Below, piece by piece: positions 11,081-22,243 of a stretch of DNA of 64,000 nucleotides; positions within the stretch are counted from its first letter, which is position 1, and each line of letters starts with the position of its first letter. The notes under the pieces are model-generated. The model was not told the origin of the DNA, did no database searches, and saw nothing but the letters and a program-made list of their open reading frames with translations. Source of the DNA: Flabesymbios commensalis (taxonomy: Eukaryota > Annelida > Polychaeta > Terebellida > Flabelligeridae); assembly GCA_964017125.1 (NCBI GenBank), contig OZ024903.1, positions 82,278,773-82,342,772 of the forward strand, in the 5' to 3' direction. The position numbers and the translations under genes were made by a program.

Positions 11081-13315
11081 ATTTTGCGGAATATCATGAA
11101 AACCGCTCAAGATAGCTACACCATTACTATAAAACAAATTGTGAGGTTTCAGGAGAGGATGCATCTTGAAAAATTTCAAGTCGATAAAATTAAAAATGGC
11201 CGCCTATCGGCCATTATTCACCTCGACAGGCCTGATATTGCGGAATATCATGAAAACCGCTTAAGATAGCTACACCATAAATATCAAATAAATTGTAAGG
11301 TTTCAGGAGAGGATGCATCTTGAAAAATTTGAAGTTGATAAAATTCAAAATGGCCGCCTATCAGCCATTATTCACCTCGACAGGCCTGATATTGTGGAAT
11401 ATCATGAAAACCGCTCAAGATATCTACACCATTACTATAAAACAAATTGTAAGGCTTCAGGAGAGGATGCATTTTGAAAAAATTCAACTTGTCCAAGTTC
11501 AAAATGGCCGCCAATCGGCCATTATTCACTTTCACATGGCCGTTATTTGGTAAACCGTGCTAGATGGCTAGACCATTACTATAAAACAAAATGTGTGATT
11601 TCAGGAGAGGATGCATCTTGAAAAAATTCGACTCGATAAAATTCAAAATGGCCGCTTATCTGCCATTATTCACTTTCACATGGCCGTTATTTGGTCAACC
11701 GTGCTAGATGGCTAGACCATTACTGTAAAACGAAATGTGAGATTTCAGATGAGGATGCATCTTGAAAAAATTTGACTTGATCAAATTTAAAATGGCCGCC
11801 TTTTCGGCCATTATTCATTTTCACATGGCTGATATTTGGTAAACCGTGCTAGATGGCTAGACCATTACCTGATTACTATAAAACAAAGTGGGAGTTTTCG
11901 GGGGAGGATGCACCCTGAAAATTTTTAAATTACGAATTCAAAATGGCCGAAAATCAGCATTATTTACCTTGATAGGCCCGATATCAGGTAAACCGTGCTA
12001 GATAGCTAGACCATTACTATAAAACAAAATGTGTGATTTCAGGAGAGGATGCATCTTGAAAAAATTCGACTCGATAAAATTCAAAATGGCCGCTTATCTG
12101 CCATTATTCACTTTCACATGGCCGGTATTTGGTCAACCGTGCTAGATGGCTAGACCATTACTGTAAAACGAAATGTGAGATTTCAGATGCATCTTGAAAA
12201 AAATTGACTTGATCAAATTTAAAATGGCCGCCTTTTCGGCCATTATTCATTTTCACATGGCTGATATTTGGTAAACCGCGCTAGATGGCTAGACCATTAC
12301 CTGATTACTATAAAACAAAGTGGGAGTTTTCGGGGGAGGATGCACCCTGAAAATTTTTAAATTACGAATTCAAAATGGCCGAAAATTAGCATTATTTACC
12401 TTGATAGGCCCGATATCAGGTAAACCGTGCTAGATAGCTAGACCATTACTATAAAACAAAATGTGACGTTTCGAGAGAGGATGCCTTTTGAAAACTTTCG
12501 ACTCAATCGAATTCAAAATGGCCGCCTATCGGCCACTATTTACTTTCACATTGCTGATATTTGGTAAACCGTGTTAGATAGCTGGACCATTACTATAAAA
12601 CAAAATGTGAGATTACAAGAGAGGATGCATCTTGAAAAAAATTGACTTGATCAAATTCAAAATGGCCGCCTATCGGCCATTATTCACTTTCACATAGCCG
12701 GTTTTTGGTAACCGTACTAGATGGTTAGACCATTACTATAAAACAAAATGTGAGATTTCAGGAGAGGATGCATCTTGAAAAATTTTGACTTGATCAAATT
12801 CAAAATGGCCTCCTATCGGCCATTATTCACTTTCACATGGGCGATATTTGGTAAACCGTGCTAGATGGCTAGACCATTACTATAGAATGAAATGTGGGAT
12901 TTCAGCTGAGGATGCATCTTGAAAAATTTTGACTTGATCAAATTCAAAATGGCCGCCTTTAGGCCATTATTCACTTTCACATGGCCGATATTTGGTAAAC
13001 CGTGCTAGATAGCTAGACGATTACTATAGAATGAAATGTGAGATTTCAGCTGAGGATGCATCTTGAAAAATTCTGACTCGATCAAATTCAAAATGGCCCC
13101 CTATCGGCCATTATTTACTTTCACATGCCCAATATTTTGCAAACTGTGTTAGATGTTAGTCCATTACTATAAAACAAAATTTGAGGTTTCGGGGGAGGAT
13201 GCACCCTAAGTTTTTAACTAATTTATATCGAATTCAAAATGACCGTAAATCAGCTATCAGCTAACTCGATTGGCCTGATATCGGGTAAACCGTGCCAGAT
13301 AGGTAGACCATTACT
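11081..13315. repeat. About 148-bp satellite array, ~15 units, with higher-order repeat
   Basis: Units contain GGAGAGGATGCATCTTGAAA, then AAATTCAAAATGGCCGCC, then TCGGCCATTATTCACTTTCA, CGTGCTAGATGGCTAGACCA and TTACTATAAAACAAAATGTG. A block of about three units (11592-12029) is repeated almost exactly at 12030-12461, a higher-order structure. Short open frames here are repeat by-products. No gene. Confidence 0.9.
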
Positions 13316-14213
13316 GGGATACTGATTAGGATCATTAATTTCAATGGAGGTTTGCAATCTCTGACAGACTGTCTAGTTCTTATCTTACTCTTAGACTGGG
13401 CTTCTTAGACCTAGTTGTCTTGCGTCTTGATTTTTGACCTAGACTAGGACTACATTAATAACCCTATACAAAATTGCTTAAATCAAATTTTAATTCGGAG
13501 CGGGAGCTCCTGGACTTATGTAGTCTTGTTTACATAGGTCTATATATGTCGTGAAATCCTCATTTGGTAAAAGTAATTTATGTGATGGATCAGTGATTTG
13601 TCGATTGATTAAACGATTGATCTTTCCTAGTGTAACTGAGTTTTTCTGATGACAAATGGGTGTTAAAGAAACTATAATTTTACTCAAGTTGTGGGTGATA
13701 AGTTTGATTCGTATTACTGTCATTGTTCTTGTCGTAATCAATATCTCCCAAAGGCGCTTACCGTATACACATACAAACCATTAACTGATAGTATTTATTT
13801 CAATACAGAAACAACGATTGTTTAGCAATATTTTATTCGCATGAAAATCATACACGTTCAGTCTAGACTGTTATAAATACGGCAGGCGGTCTACATTGTA
13901 ATAATGTCCAGTAATAAACACAATGACATCTATACAGGGAAATAATGAATACTCTGGAAACAATCAAATCGGGACTGGACCGAAAAAAATACTGTATGGT
14001 CTAGGTTATAATCATCTCTTTCAGAGCAAGGGCCTACTTTTGAAGTGAAAAATCAGTCCTCATACTTTAAGGGATATAATATATCTAAAGGTCGTAACGT
14101 ATAAATTTAATTTTCAGCTTCCATGACAATTGTTTGATATAGTGAGCATCTAAAACGAAATCGTTTACAAATCTCAGGGGCATTTGGTTTGAAATTTACG
14201 GGTCTAGCATAGA
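13316..14213. other. No feature recognised
   Basis: Mixed-composition sequence with a short - strand open frame (13490-13741) showing no domain or family resemblance. I see no repeat or gene. Confidence 0.4.
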
Positions 14214-14290
14214 CATTTGTATAACATTATACAATGCTGGACCAACGTCGAAGACGTTGGGCCAGCGTTCTATAAATGTTATACAAATGC
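14214..14290. mobile_element. Palindromic MITE, family A (subtype A2)
   Basis: Arms CATTTGTATAACATTATACA and the complement ending AAATGTTATACAAATG flank GACCAACGTCGAAGACGTTG. Subtype A2 shares the ends and central GTCGNAGACG of family A but has TTGTATAACATT arms. Confidence 0.8.
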
Positions 14291-14782
14291 GTGTGGTTAT
14301 TGGGGCAGAAAAAGGGTCTAACAAAAAAACAATAAACAAATTGGGCGACATGATATGTCATTCCCTTGTTATCTGAAAAGTTGTATCTGCCATATTTTAA
14401 AGTGGGAGATACACCTTTTCCTATTCAAGGGGACGAAATTTATAAGTAAAAAAAACAAACATTTTAGGTAAAACTGTGAAACTGCAGAATCAATCAATGA
14501 CATACTCAGCAAGACACGACGTTATAAAAGCATCGTAGTTTTAATTTAAAAAAAAACATAAAATAATCATCTCTATACTACAATTTACGAAATAAAACAA
14601 ACTGTAATCACGAGACAATGACCTTAATTGAGACAAAAATCTGCAATAAAATCATAAAAAATATTAACACTAATGGTCCATCGCAAAATTGACAAAGTGG
14701 TAACCTTGTATCTCATCAAAAAACCTAGCTGATATTTAATACAAATTGGATGTTACTACAGCGTTAACTATCTGTTGCGCTA

Positions 14783-14876
14783 CCCAGCAAACACGAGACA
14801 TTGAGCCAATGTTTTTTTAATGTTGGGCTAGCGGTGGGCCAATATTAAAACAACATTGGCTCAATGTCTCGTGCTG
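14783..14876. mobile_element. Palindromic MITE, family A
   Basis: Begins CCCAGCAAACACGAGACATT, ends CAATGTCTCGTGCTG. Arms ACGAGACATTGAGCCAATGT and complement are nearly perfect. It is one of the cleanest copies. Confidence 0.85.
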
Positions 14877-14942
14877 AACAACATCTCCCGATGATACAGC
14901 AAATATTGAGACAAAGCTGTGTTACACCGAGTGCCGTGATAT

Positions 14943-15011
14943 CCCAGTAAGCACGAGACGTTCACCCAATGCTGGTTTATTGCTGGGCCAGCGTCAAAGA
15001 CGGTGGCAACA
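14943..15011. mobile_element. Truncated family A MITE
   Basis: The left arm CCCAGTAAGCACGAGACGTT and the centre GGGCCAGCGTCAAAGACGGT are present. The right arm is missing and is replaced at a TTAA (15012-15015) by the start of a family B-like element. Confidence 0.65.
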
Positions 15012-15015
15012 TTAA

Positions 15016-15616
15016 CCCTTTAAGCCCTCATGATGCATTAAAGTATCATTTTACATCCCTGAAAACAAACTTATTTTCCTACAACTGAGGGTTTTAGAAT
15101 GAAAATTTATATGAAACTGGTTTACCAACACATGGCAGTTTTCTTTAATTTTTCACTCACTTCAAGTCATCTTTGGGTGAACGTCTTGTGTTTAAAAACT
15201 GTGTACATGCCGATTAAAAAAACATTCTTGTTTACTTGCTGTACACTTTAGCACCACCTGGTGAGTTGATCAAAGAAAGCACCTCCAATTATTTCTCTGC
15301 ACATTGCCTTAATTATATTGTTCTATGGTAGCAATAAAAAAATGTTTCATTAATCTCACTCTTCGGCTTGGATGGTCATTGAAATTCCTTGAAGCATCAA
15401 ATTGTATTCATTATCACCCATTTGAAGTCGTGGTAATTTGAAGTTGTACATTGCTGCCCAACTTTTATTTTCCTAAATAAAAGTGAGTAAAATAGGTAAC
15501 ATTTTGTTAAATATGAGAAACATTAGAAATTTTGTTAATTCAACAAATTTGTCGTTGTTTCAAGTGCTAATAAACCTATTTAAAAAGAGGTATAGATAAG
15601 ATCGGGACATAAATGG
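15016..15616. mobile_element. Probable larger TTAA-type element, ~601 bp
   Basis: TTAA (15012-15015) then CCCTTTAAGCCC on the left. GGGACATAAATGG then TTAA (15617-15620) on the right. Termini are imperfect inverted repeats. The interior carries a decayed CACTTCAAGTC-type hairpin remnant. No coding capacity seen. Confidence 0.5.
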
Positions 15617-15620
15617 TTAA

Positions 15621-15896
15621 AATAGGTGTAAAATCAAATACAGTTTTGTTGGAAGACAAATCAAAGTAGAAAACTGAGAGAGTCTGGATCTACATTGAAT
15701 AATCTACTTAGCCCAACTTGTGTCAAAATCACAAGTTAATACAGCATTTCATTTCAGCCGTGCAAATTGTAAATAGGTAACACTAATCATTGCAATATGC
15801 ATGTATGATACGCAATTTGGCGCAGACAAACTATTACATGTAATAGTCATAATAAATGCAAATACGTAGCCATAATCAAAGCAAAATACCAATGCC
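15621..15896. other. No feature recognised
   Basis: AT-rich intergenic sequence without gene or repeat that I recognise. Confidence 0.4.
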
Positions 15897-15991
15897 CATC
15901 ATACACGAGACATTAATCCAATGTTGGTCCACCGACTCTGACGTTGGCCAACATTAAAACAACATTGAATTAACGCCTCGTGTTTACTGGG
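15897..15991. mobile_element. Palindromic MITE, family A
   Basis: The arm ACACGAGACATTAATCCAAT and the complement ending AACGCCTCGTGTTTACTGGG surround a centre CCGACTCTGACGTTGG. Confidence 0.8.
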
Positions 15992-18005
15992 AGTCTTAAG
16001 ACGGTATTTCTTTGCAACATTAAAACGTAAATATTTAAGTTTATGGTCATCGTAACTTAGATATGTAAATGCAGTTTAGATATAAGACCAGTGAAGTTAT
16101 AGTTTCTACTATATACGTGGGTAAGCTTGATAAGTATGATAAGCAGTCAACATAAACGATCTTCCTATGATTTGGCAACCCCAGTTACATCAGTGATGTG
16201 GCACAAAGACCAGCAGTGCCACAGCAGCTACACAATTGATCCAAATCTTCATTCGCATATATATTATATGACACTGTAAATGTAGGTCTATACCATATTA
16301 TTAGAATTTACCTACGTTCTTAGTAGACCTTAAAATAAATTTCCATTTGTTCCTTGCATATACCGTACATCAGTCTAATAATCATGACGATTTAATATTG
16401 TATATAGCGATGAAATCAGATAACTCTAGATAGCAGTACAATCACATAACATCATAGAGGTGTGACAGTAATATTAAGCGTTCCATTTAGCATAAAGTGA
16501 GGGTATTACGTGTGTTATCATTGTGTGGTTCCACAAGATATCTTGAAGAGATACAGAACATTGTGGATGCCACTTGTATAACAAAGGTTATTAGTCTATT
16601 CAAGCGTGATATCAATAACTGACACTGTGCAACGTGGAATCAATGTCAATAATGTTGATACCACAACATCGTGTAGCCCACTGATATTAACGAAAAAGGG
16701 GATACGTACAATACACATGGTAAGTTAGCTCAGTGTTTACCTTATTCTGGTAAGCGGTGCACCTGGCAGTGAGCATTACTCTGGCAGATTTTCAGATCAA
16801 CCATATTTGACTAAATACTTAGTGTATAATACGAAACTATGAACATTTCTTCGATCATAAACGGTTGTATTATGTACTTAACCCCCCCCCCCCCCCCCCC
16901 GCAGATAAAAATTAAAAGGCAGATATTTAGCTCTTAAGGGGAAGATGAAGATTGGTACATATAATAATTGTATCTTGTAATCATGTCACAAATAACTCAA
17001 TATTAACATAAAATGCAAAGTATCGCAGTATATGCCTACATGGCAACATGCATTCTTCTTTGAGACAATTCTTATGACTAGGTGAGCTATACTTGTAAGT
17101 GGCCTTAGAGATGAAAGGGTGCATCTGGCACTTTAAAATGCCACATGCACCCTTTTAACTCCAAGTGGGCAGAGTAAAGAGCTATAAAAAAACATAAAAA
17201 CAATAGTTTATGATATTATGCATGTCTAAAGCCCGATTCATTTCATTTTTTTTGCATGTCTGGTATTTGGCAAATGACGACATAAGTATAAGTGTAAGCT
17301 CCGCTAACAGTCAATAATCTTAACAGTTCAGTTGGTGACTGATTCCCAAGAAAAAAAAGAAAATTAAACATCAATTAAAATGAAACGTCATTAACTTTTG
17401 CTATGTTTGTCTTTGTTGTCTTTTTTGTGGTAAATACATTTGCTTTGTATTATCATATATACTGATATTATCTTTCTAGAACTTCTGGATCTAAAATAAG
17501 TAAATGTCGAATATCTTTCTGATATATACTTCTTATTTTCAACAATAGTTTAAATGTCATTCTCATTAACTATCAAATAATATTTCATGTATCTGCATCT
17601 TTTCGCAGTACTACCAACATTTGTTCATAACCCTTTTCATAAAGTCTACAGATCTATACACTATCCCGCCGGGATATGAACAATTAATATCATTTTATGG
17701 GTGCGTATTAAAAACACCCAATTTGGCATAGAGTACACTGTACATTGCAAATGTAATATCAACATCCCAGCCAATGGCTGATGCTGGCCCTATGTTGATT
17801 CAATGTATGGCCAGGGTGGGATGGCAGACCCAACATTGAACATAGACTGTTTGAAGTTTGATATTTAGCCACACTAACGTTATATTAAGCTGTGTGTCTA
17901 TCTGTCAGAGTTACTTAATAAATTCGACTTTCACTTTGGCCTCTAGCAGGGACCGATTTCTGTGACTCCAAACAAACTCAAGTTAATTTACTGTGGTACA
18001 ATCAT
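15992..18005. other. Gene-free stretch with minor repeats
   Basis: Contains a run of 19 C (16882-16900) and a hairpin at 17114-17155 (AAAGGGTGCATCTGGCA with near-perfect complement TGCCACATGCACCCTTT). Near 17765 there is a loose CCAGCCAATGGCTGATGCTG palindrome. No coding signal on either strand. Confidence 0.5.
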
Positions 18006-18090
18006 CCCAGAAACACGATCGATGACCTCATGTTGGGCCAGCGTCGCAGACGTTGGTCCAACATTGAGTGAGTGTATCGTGCTGACTGGG
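18006..18090. mobile_element. Palindromic MITE, family A
   Basis: CCCAGAAACACGATCGATGA at the left and TGTATCGTGCTGACTGGG at the right. The centre TTGGGCCAGCGTCGCAGACG is the best match to the family core. Confidence 0.75.
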
Positions 18091-18360
18091 CATGTACTCA
18101 AATTTTACTTAAGAAGTAAAACCCCTTAAGTTCTCTCTTCTTATTTATGCATATTTTGAATAAAAGTCATCGAATGAAAAATATTATAATCCAATAAGGA
18201 TGTTTTGGGCTTTTAGTAGACTATAAAATCAAGCCGACATTTTATTAACGTGGAGATGGGAATTGCGATAGCAACGCTAATAAGCAAGCTGAAAATGTCC
18301 TGATTGTTTAAAAGTAATAACAAAGTAATAACAAAGTAAATAGCTGGGTGTTCTGAGTAA

Positions 18361-18420
18361 TTTTCAGCCACTTGAAATTGTGGCTCGCGGTAGCTAGACA
18401 CAACTTCAAGTGGTTGAAAA
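18361..18420. repeat. Family B hairpin core without clear termini
   Basis: TTTTCAGCCACTTGAAATTG and the complement CAACTTCAAGTGGTTGAAAA surround GGCTCGCGGTAGC. It is the same hairpin as in complete family B elements, but I cannot identify the CCCTT ends here. Confidence 0.65.
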
Positions 18421-18636
18421 TTTAAACTGGCTTTAGAAACCGTCCCTGGTCTTACAATCCTTGTGTGACATGATATCGCAGGTTTACTATCATCATGAAT
18501 AGCAAACAGTAAGTATGGGTGTGTGACTAGTTTTAATTTAAAGACATCGCGGCAGCAATGACTGTATAGTTTATCCATTCAGTGCAGCGACATCCTGTTT
18601 CAACATCACACGTAAACTCTTGTATTTTAGCACCAG

Positions 18637-18952
18637 ACCTTGGTATTAAAGTTTCGTTCGTATCTCCCGCTTCACAAAGTGGTAGATACGACCCTTTAAC
18701 CCTTAGAGCACTGATGTCGACTACAGTAGACATTCTGTGTTTTTATTAGCAACTCTATAACCTCTCAGAACCGGTTGTTAAAAATTAAATATGCTTTTAA
18801 TCTTGAAACACTGATATATGTCGGGACTAAAATTTCACAAATAACACAAATTTTCAGTCACTTGAAGTTTTGGATCGCGGTAGCGAGACACAACTTCAAG
18901 TGGCTGAAAATTTAAATTCTTAGCTCAGTGCTCTAAGGGTTAATACCAAGGT
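18637..18952. mobile_element. Small palindromic element (family E) split by a MITE
   Basis: The ends ACCTTGGTATTAA (18637-18649) and TTAATACCAAGGT (18940-18952) are perfect 13-bp inverted repeats. Inside the left part are TATCTCCCGCTTCACAAAG and GGTAGATACGACCCTT. With the intervening MITE (18700-18939) and one TTAA removed, the element is a ~70-bp hairpin like the uninterrupted copy at 26470-26525. Confidence 0.75.
18700..18939. mobile_element. TTAA-type MITE (family B), 240 bp, cleanest copy
   Basis: Termini CCCTTAGAGCACTGA and its perfect complement TCAGTGCTCTAAGGG. Exact TTAA duplications sit at 18696-18699 and 18940-18943. The internal hairpin at about 18852-18912 has arms TTTTCAGTCACTTGAAGTTT and the near-complement. 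It is inserted in the family E element, which supplies an empty-site comparison. No open frame of note. Confidence 0.9.
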
Positions 18953-19360
18953 GATTCTATGTTCACATCGGACACATACAGCTTACATATGTACTTCGAG
19001 ACATTTGAATATTTATGATATCTTTTCGTGTATTCCCTGGCCTATCACTATATTATGGAGACTAAAGTCTCTCAAGGATTTTGTTTGTAGAAACTACTTG
19101 AAAGAGTAGAACACCGAGAGACAGACAGACTTATGAACAAGTGTCTATACACACTCCCTTCAAGAAACCATGTGCATAATCATTATTATCTTGTCTTTTT
19201 TTTATAAAAAAACACACAAATCAATCAACACCAAGGCAGGAAGTGCATGCGTGTTGCACTTCTTGACTTTGTGTTGACTGAATTTCACTGAAGCGGTTCA
19301 TATGTGCAGACAAATCTATTTGCAGTAATATCGCAGGCTAAACACCTGTCCTTCCTCAGT

Positions 19361-19440
19361 TCCAATGCTGATTTAATGTTGGCCCAGCGTCTACGACGCT
19401 GGACCAACATTAAAACAACATCGGCTCAACGTCTTGTCGT
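19361..19440. mobile_element. Family A MITE in the 3' flank of the esterase-like gene
   Basis: Arms TCCAATGCTGATTTAATGTT and the complement around CAGCGTCTACGACGCTGG. It lies 17 bases past the stop of the cholinesterase-like gene (- strand) and therefore almost certainly in its 3' UTR. On the - strand it contains ATTAAA (19372-19377), a possible polyadenylation hexamer. Confidence 0.75.
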
Positions 19441-19456
19441 CTACGGGTACCCATCC

Positions 19457-20055
19457 TCAGTTCATCCAGGCATATTCTGGAAAAATACCCTTCAATCTCC
19501 AGACGTCACATTTGTCCCTGTTGTAATCCTCCACGAAGTTGACGTCGGCCTCGATGACAGCAGTGGCGTTCTGGAAACTTTGCCAGTCGCTGAGCTTCCC
19601 CGCGGAGGCGAACTCCAGCACGGTCTTCTGCACGAGTTGTTCGTACTGCATGTCCCGCTTGCTGGTCATCTCGGCGGCGCTGTACAGCGTGCCGTAGAAG
19701 GCGTACATGTCCACGGCGTGGAAGGCGTACACCGCGCCGTTGTAGCTCTGTACGACGCCGTCTGGGAACCTCCAGGTGACGTAGCGGTAGACCGGCCGCC
19801 GACCGTGGATGCCCTGCAGGCTGAGCAGCTCGTTCAGAGGGCAGATCGCTCTCATGTCCGACACCATGCTGGTCAGCTGGTGCTCTGGTGACCACTCGTT
19901 CTTGGCGTACATGGACTGGGCCAGGTAGGACTGGTGGTCACCGCTCTGGTCAAATACTCCCAGCTGTTGCTTCACGTAGTGCAGGTAGGTGGTCCAGTTC
20001 CAAGCTCCAACTTCGGCTGGACTCGGGTGGTCGTCCACTTCCTGGGCAGAGCTCC
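19457..20055 (-). CDS. Cholinesterase-like gene, exon 7 (C-terminal half, stop)
   Basis: Last coding exon of a seven-exon gene read from 27413 down to 19457 (lengths 327, 292, 215, 155, 155, 72 and 599; 604 residues). After acceptor TGTTAG it encodes residues 407-604. SSAQEVDDHPSP carries a candidate acid residue (E411) of the esterase triad. RAICPLNELL holds a conserved cysteine. AVYAFHAVDMYAFYG places H518 where cholinesterases have the catalytic histidine (family pattern PHGxEIxFxFG). KCDVWRLKGIFPEYAWMN ends like other family members, and TGA is at 19457-19459. Possible N-glycosylation sites are NWT and NAT. This exon is GC-richer than its surroundings. The long + strand open frame over the same bases is its antisense shadow. 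Confidence 0.93.
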
Positions 20056-20174
20056 CTAACATCAACAAACATATCACATGTCAAAATACGATCTTAAACT
20101 GCGGGCGAACCATCTAAAGCGGTTGCCTTTTCCAGTGTGAATTTATCATTAAAATCACCGACTTCCCACTGGGA

Positions 20175-20241
20175 ACACGACGTTGTTGCGACGTTAAATC
20201 AACGTCAATGACGTTGATTTAACGTCGCAACAACGTCGTGT
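20175..20241. mobile_element. Perfect palindrome, family A subtype A3
   Basis: The arms start ACACGACGTTGTTGCGACGT. They are 31 bp, fully complementary, around the 5-base loop CAATG. It lies in the last intron of the cholinesterase-like gene. The absence of mismatches suggests a recent insertion or gene conversion. Confidence 0.85.
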
Positions 20242-20544
20242 GCGCAGTTGTTACAAACCACAGAAATTGCTTTTGGACTTGGGATGGGTGACACATCAAA
20301 GGAATTTGTACTTTCGCTAAAACAGTTTCACGATTTTTTTTATTCTAAAACATTTCTTATGTGCAGATGTGTAGGAAGTTAGGTCAGCTAGTGGGGCTAA
20401 AAACTGATGATTTGATGTACATGAGGGTTTACTACGTTAAGCACAACTGTTTTTAGGAAACATATCACATGCAAGAATATGGTAATCGCGATTTACATGT
20501 AGCCCTTACTGTGCGCAGATTCACGTTAATATTGCTCAACCCTT

Positions 20545-20900
20545 TCACTGCGGGCGACGCATTTAAGCACAAGAAAGCTCTTTTTAACCAGTAATTCTTT
20601 TAGTCCAGAATACATTAATATAAATCTGACTGACAGTTTTGGTGGATTTTTTGTAACGTACAGAGCCGCTCTGAGCAATTTGTGACGTCAAAGCTCTTGG
20701 GGCTCAAGGAAAGCGTTAAATTAAATAATTTAGGTTTTCACCCAGTTGACGTTGAGTCTCGCCGCGACCCACAACTCAAAGTGTTTGAAAATTAGTCATA
20801 TTCATTTAATGTCAGACCAAACATTTGCAAATCTTGGTGTTTAAGCACACAGTTCGTTCCCAATAACAGTGATTTATTCGGCTAATAAAACAGATTATAA
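20545..20900. mobile_element. Decayed family B-like MITE
   Basis: AACCCTTTCACTGCGGGCGA resembles a family B left end. A degraded hairpin (GTTGACGTTGAGTCTCGCCG) is followed by AGACCAAACATTTGCAAATC and GATTTATTCGGCTAATAAAA, which recur in other family B copies. The right terminus is not found. Confidence 0.5.
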
Positions 20901-21658
20901 ACGGTGGAAGTTTTACAAAAACATATTGACTTAAATTCAGCAAATAAATGTGTTTAGATATCAAATAAACACCAGCTGTGAATTATAAAAAAATTATTTA
21001 AACAGAGAACTATTTTCCATTGATTTATAATTATTGAAATGAGAATACATGTACGATGAAATAAATGGCAATATAACGTTGTAATTAGTATGTTAGCTAT
21101 AGATTCACGGTAACCATTTTACTACGGGAAACCACTTTTCGCGTCAAAGATTGTTCGATAAATCGAACATCCCAAAGGAGTATAATTGTCTCTATTATAT
21201 AGTATGTCACAGAAAATGATGATATTTGTGATAGGTGTTCATGTCATAAAATAATTCAACTTGCCATATATTTATTTGTCATAAATGAACATAGTTTTCG
21301 TCATTTGAAGCGTTGAAAAATAGAAACAGACAATTCAGAAGGACTGGGTCAAAACTGAGAATGACAAATTTACATAGACAACTCTATCGCCATGTAAGCT
21401 GTGCAGAGAGAGCATATAATAGTACGTGAACTAAGTAGACGAGCATTACGCTATGACTATGGGGCCCCTTTCCACTGTGGCTGTATATGGTGCACACCAC
21501 CTAGTATTCGTTAGCTGGTGCATTACCCGTTACCGTTCATTGGTTTTATTTTCTATTCTTAAATATATTGTTAGACTGAAGCATTTTAACACTATCATAA
21601 TTTTAAGAGAAAATTCAGATACACCTGACAATTTCTTATGTAGAAAGTTAGAACTCAC
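20901..21658 (-). other. Intron 6 of the cholinesterase-like gene
   Basis: AT-rich sequence between exon 7 and exon 6. I see no further exon or recognised repeat here. Confidence 0.5.
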
Positions 21659-21730
21659 CAACTAGAAGTGGAATATCAGCCATCTTACCACTCCTCCAAG
21701 CCTCCAATGGACTCCTCTTCAGAAACCAAC
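21659..21730 (-). CDS. Cholinesterase-like gene, exon 6 (short)
   Basis: A 72-bp exon between acceptor TACTCCAG and donor GTGAGT. It completes a split glycine and encodes WFLKRSPLEAWRSGKMADIP then LLV and the first base of G406. With its neighbours it reads VVDGWFLKRSP...ADIPLLVGSSAQE. This corresponds to the VVDGxFLxxxP...VPxLxGxxxxE segment of cholinesterases, between the nucleophile elbow and the acid residue. Its small size explains why it is easy to miss. The assignment rests on phase and family pattern, and both agree. Confidence 0.88.
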
Positions 21731-22060
21731 CTGGAGTATACAAAATATAGAGGTGTAGATGTAAAATCAATAAAAAGTATATTCATGAGCAGTGACAGGA
21801 CAATACATTACATATATATCATATATATATCATATGTACCTTCCGAGAGTTTCAAATTTTGATTCACTGTGAATCAAAATCATCCCATTTATTAGAATAT
21901 CCAAGTATATTATATCAAAATCAACGTTTACGTCTTCCTCATTTCCATCAGCTTATCATTCTCTATGAAATTATTCTCCTTGAAAATAATGTCCATCACC
22001 AGTTATATGAATCACTAACAGGTAAAGTGTTTACTACAGAGTATGGCTGTATCCTGCCTC

Positions 22061-22124
22061 GCAAAGCCAAAGGGGCAGTAACTGCTTACTTGAAAAGTAA
22101 ACAGCTACTGCTTGTTGGCTTTGC
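22061..22124. repeat. Hairpin element (family F), intron copy
   Basis: GCAAAGCCAAAGGGGCAGTA pairs with the complement TACTGCTTGTTGGCTTTGC around TACTTGAAAAGTAAA. It is homologous to the decayed copy at 6303-6370. It lies in intron 5 of the cholinesterase-like gene. Confidence 0.75.
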
Positions 22125-22243
22125 ACGGTACTATTCTCAAAGAAAGAGAATGAATTCTATCTTGAGCATGCGATTAGTCGAGATGGTCATCTGGACATAG
22201 GAATAGAATACGACCCTGTATAACCAAGGAACCTTGGTTTAAT

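Noticed and set aside
10836-11553. Open frames such as 11084-11269 and 11320-11553
   Set aside because: They lie within the satellite, and their sequence follows the repeat period.
1-13315. Regular repeats considered as CRISPR arrays
   Set aside because: Units are contiguous without unique spacers, and the context is an animal genome.
10518-13508. One 3-kb transposon bounded by AGCTCCCGC and GCGGGAGCT
   Set aside because: Only 9 bp match and I could not identify a target duplication, so I kept the parts separate.
18213-18733. Overlapping - strand open frames of 121 and 66 codons
   Set aside because: They cross MITE hairpins and the family E element and show no family pattern. They are not in phase with the esterase-like exons.
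19304-19891. 195-codon open frame on the + strand
   Set aside because: It is antisense to the final exon of the cholinesterase-like gene and partly covers a MITE. The - strand shows the family motifs.
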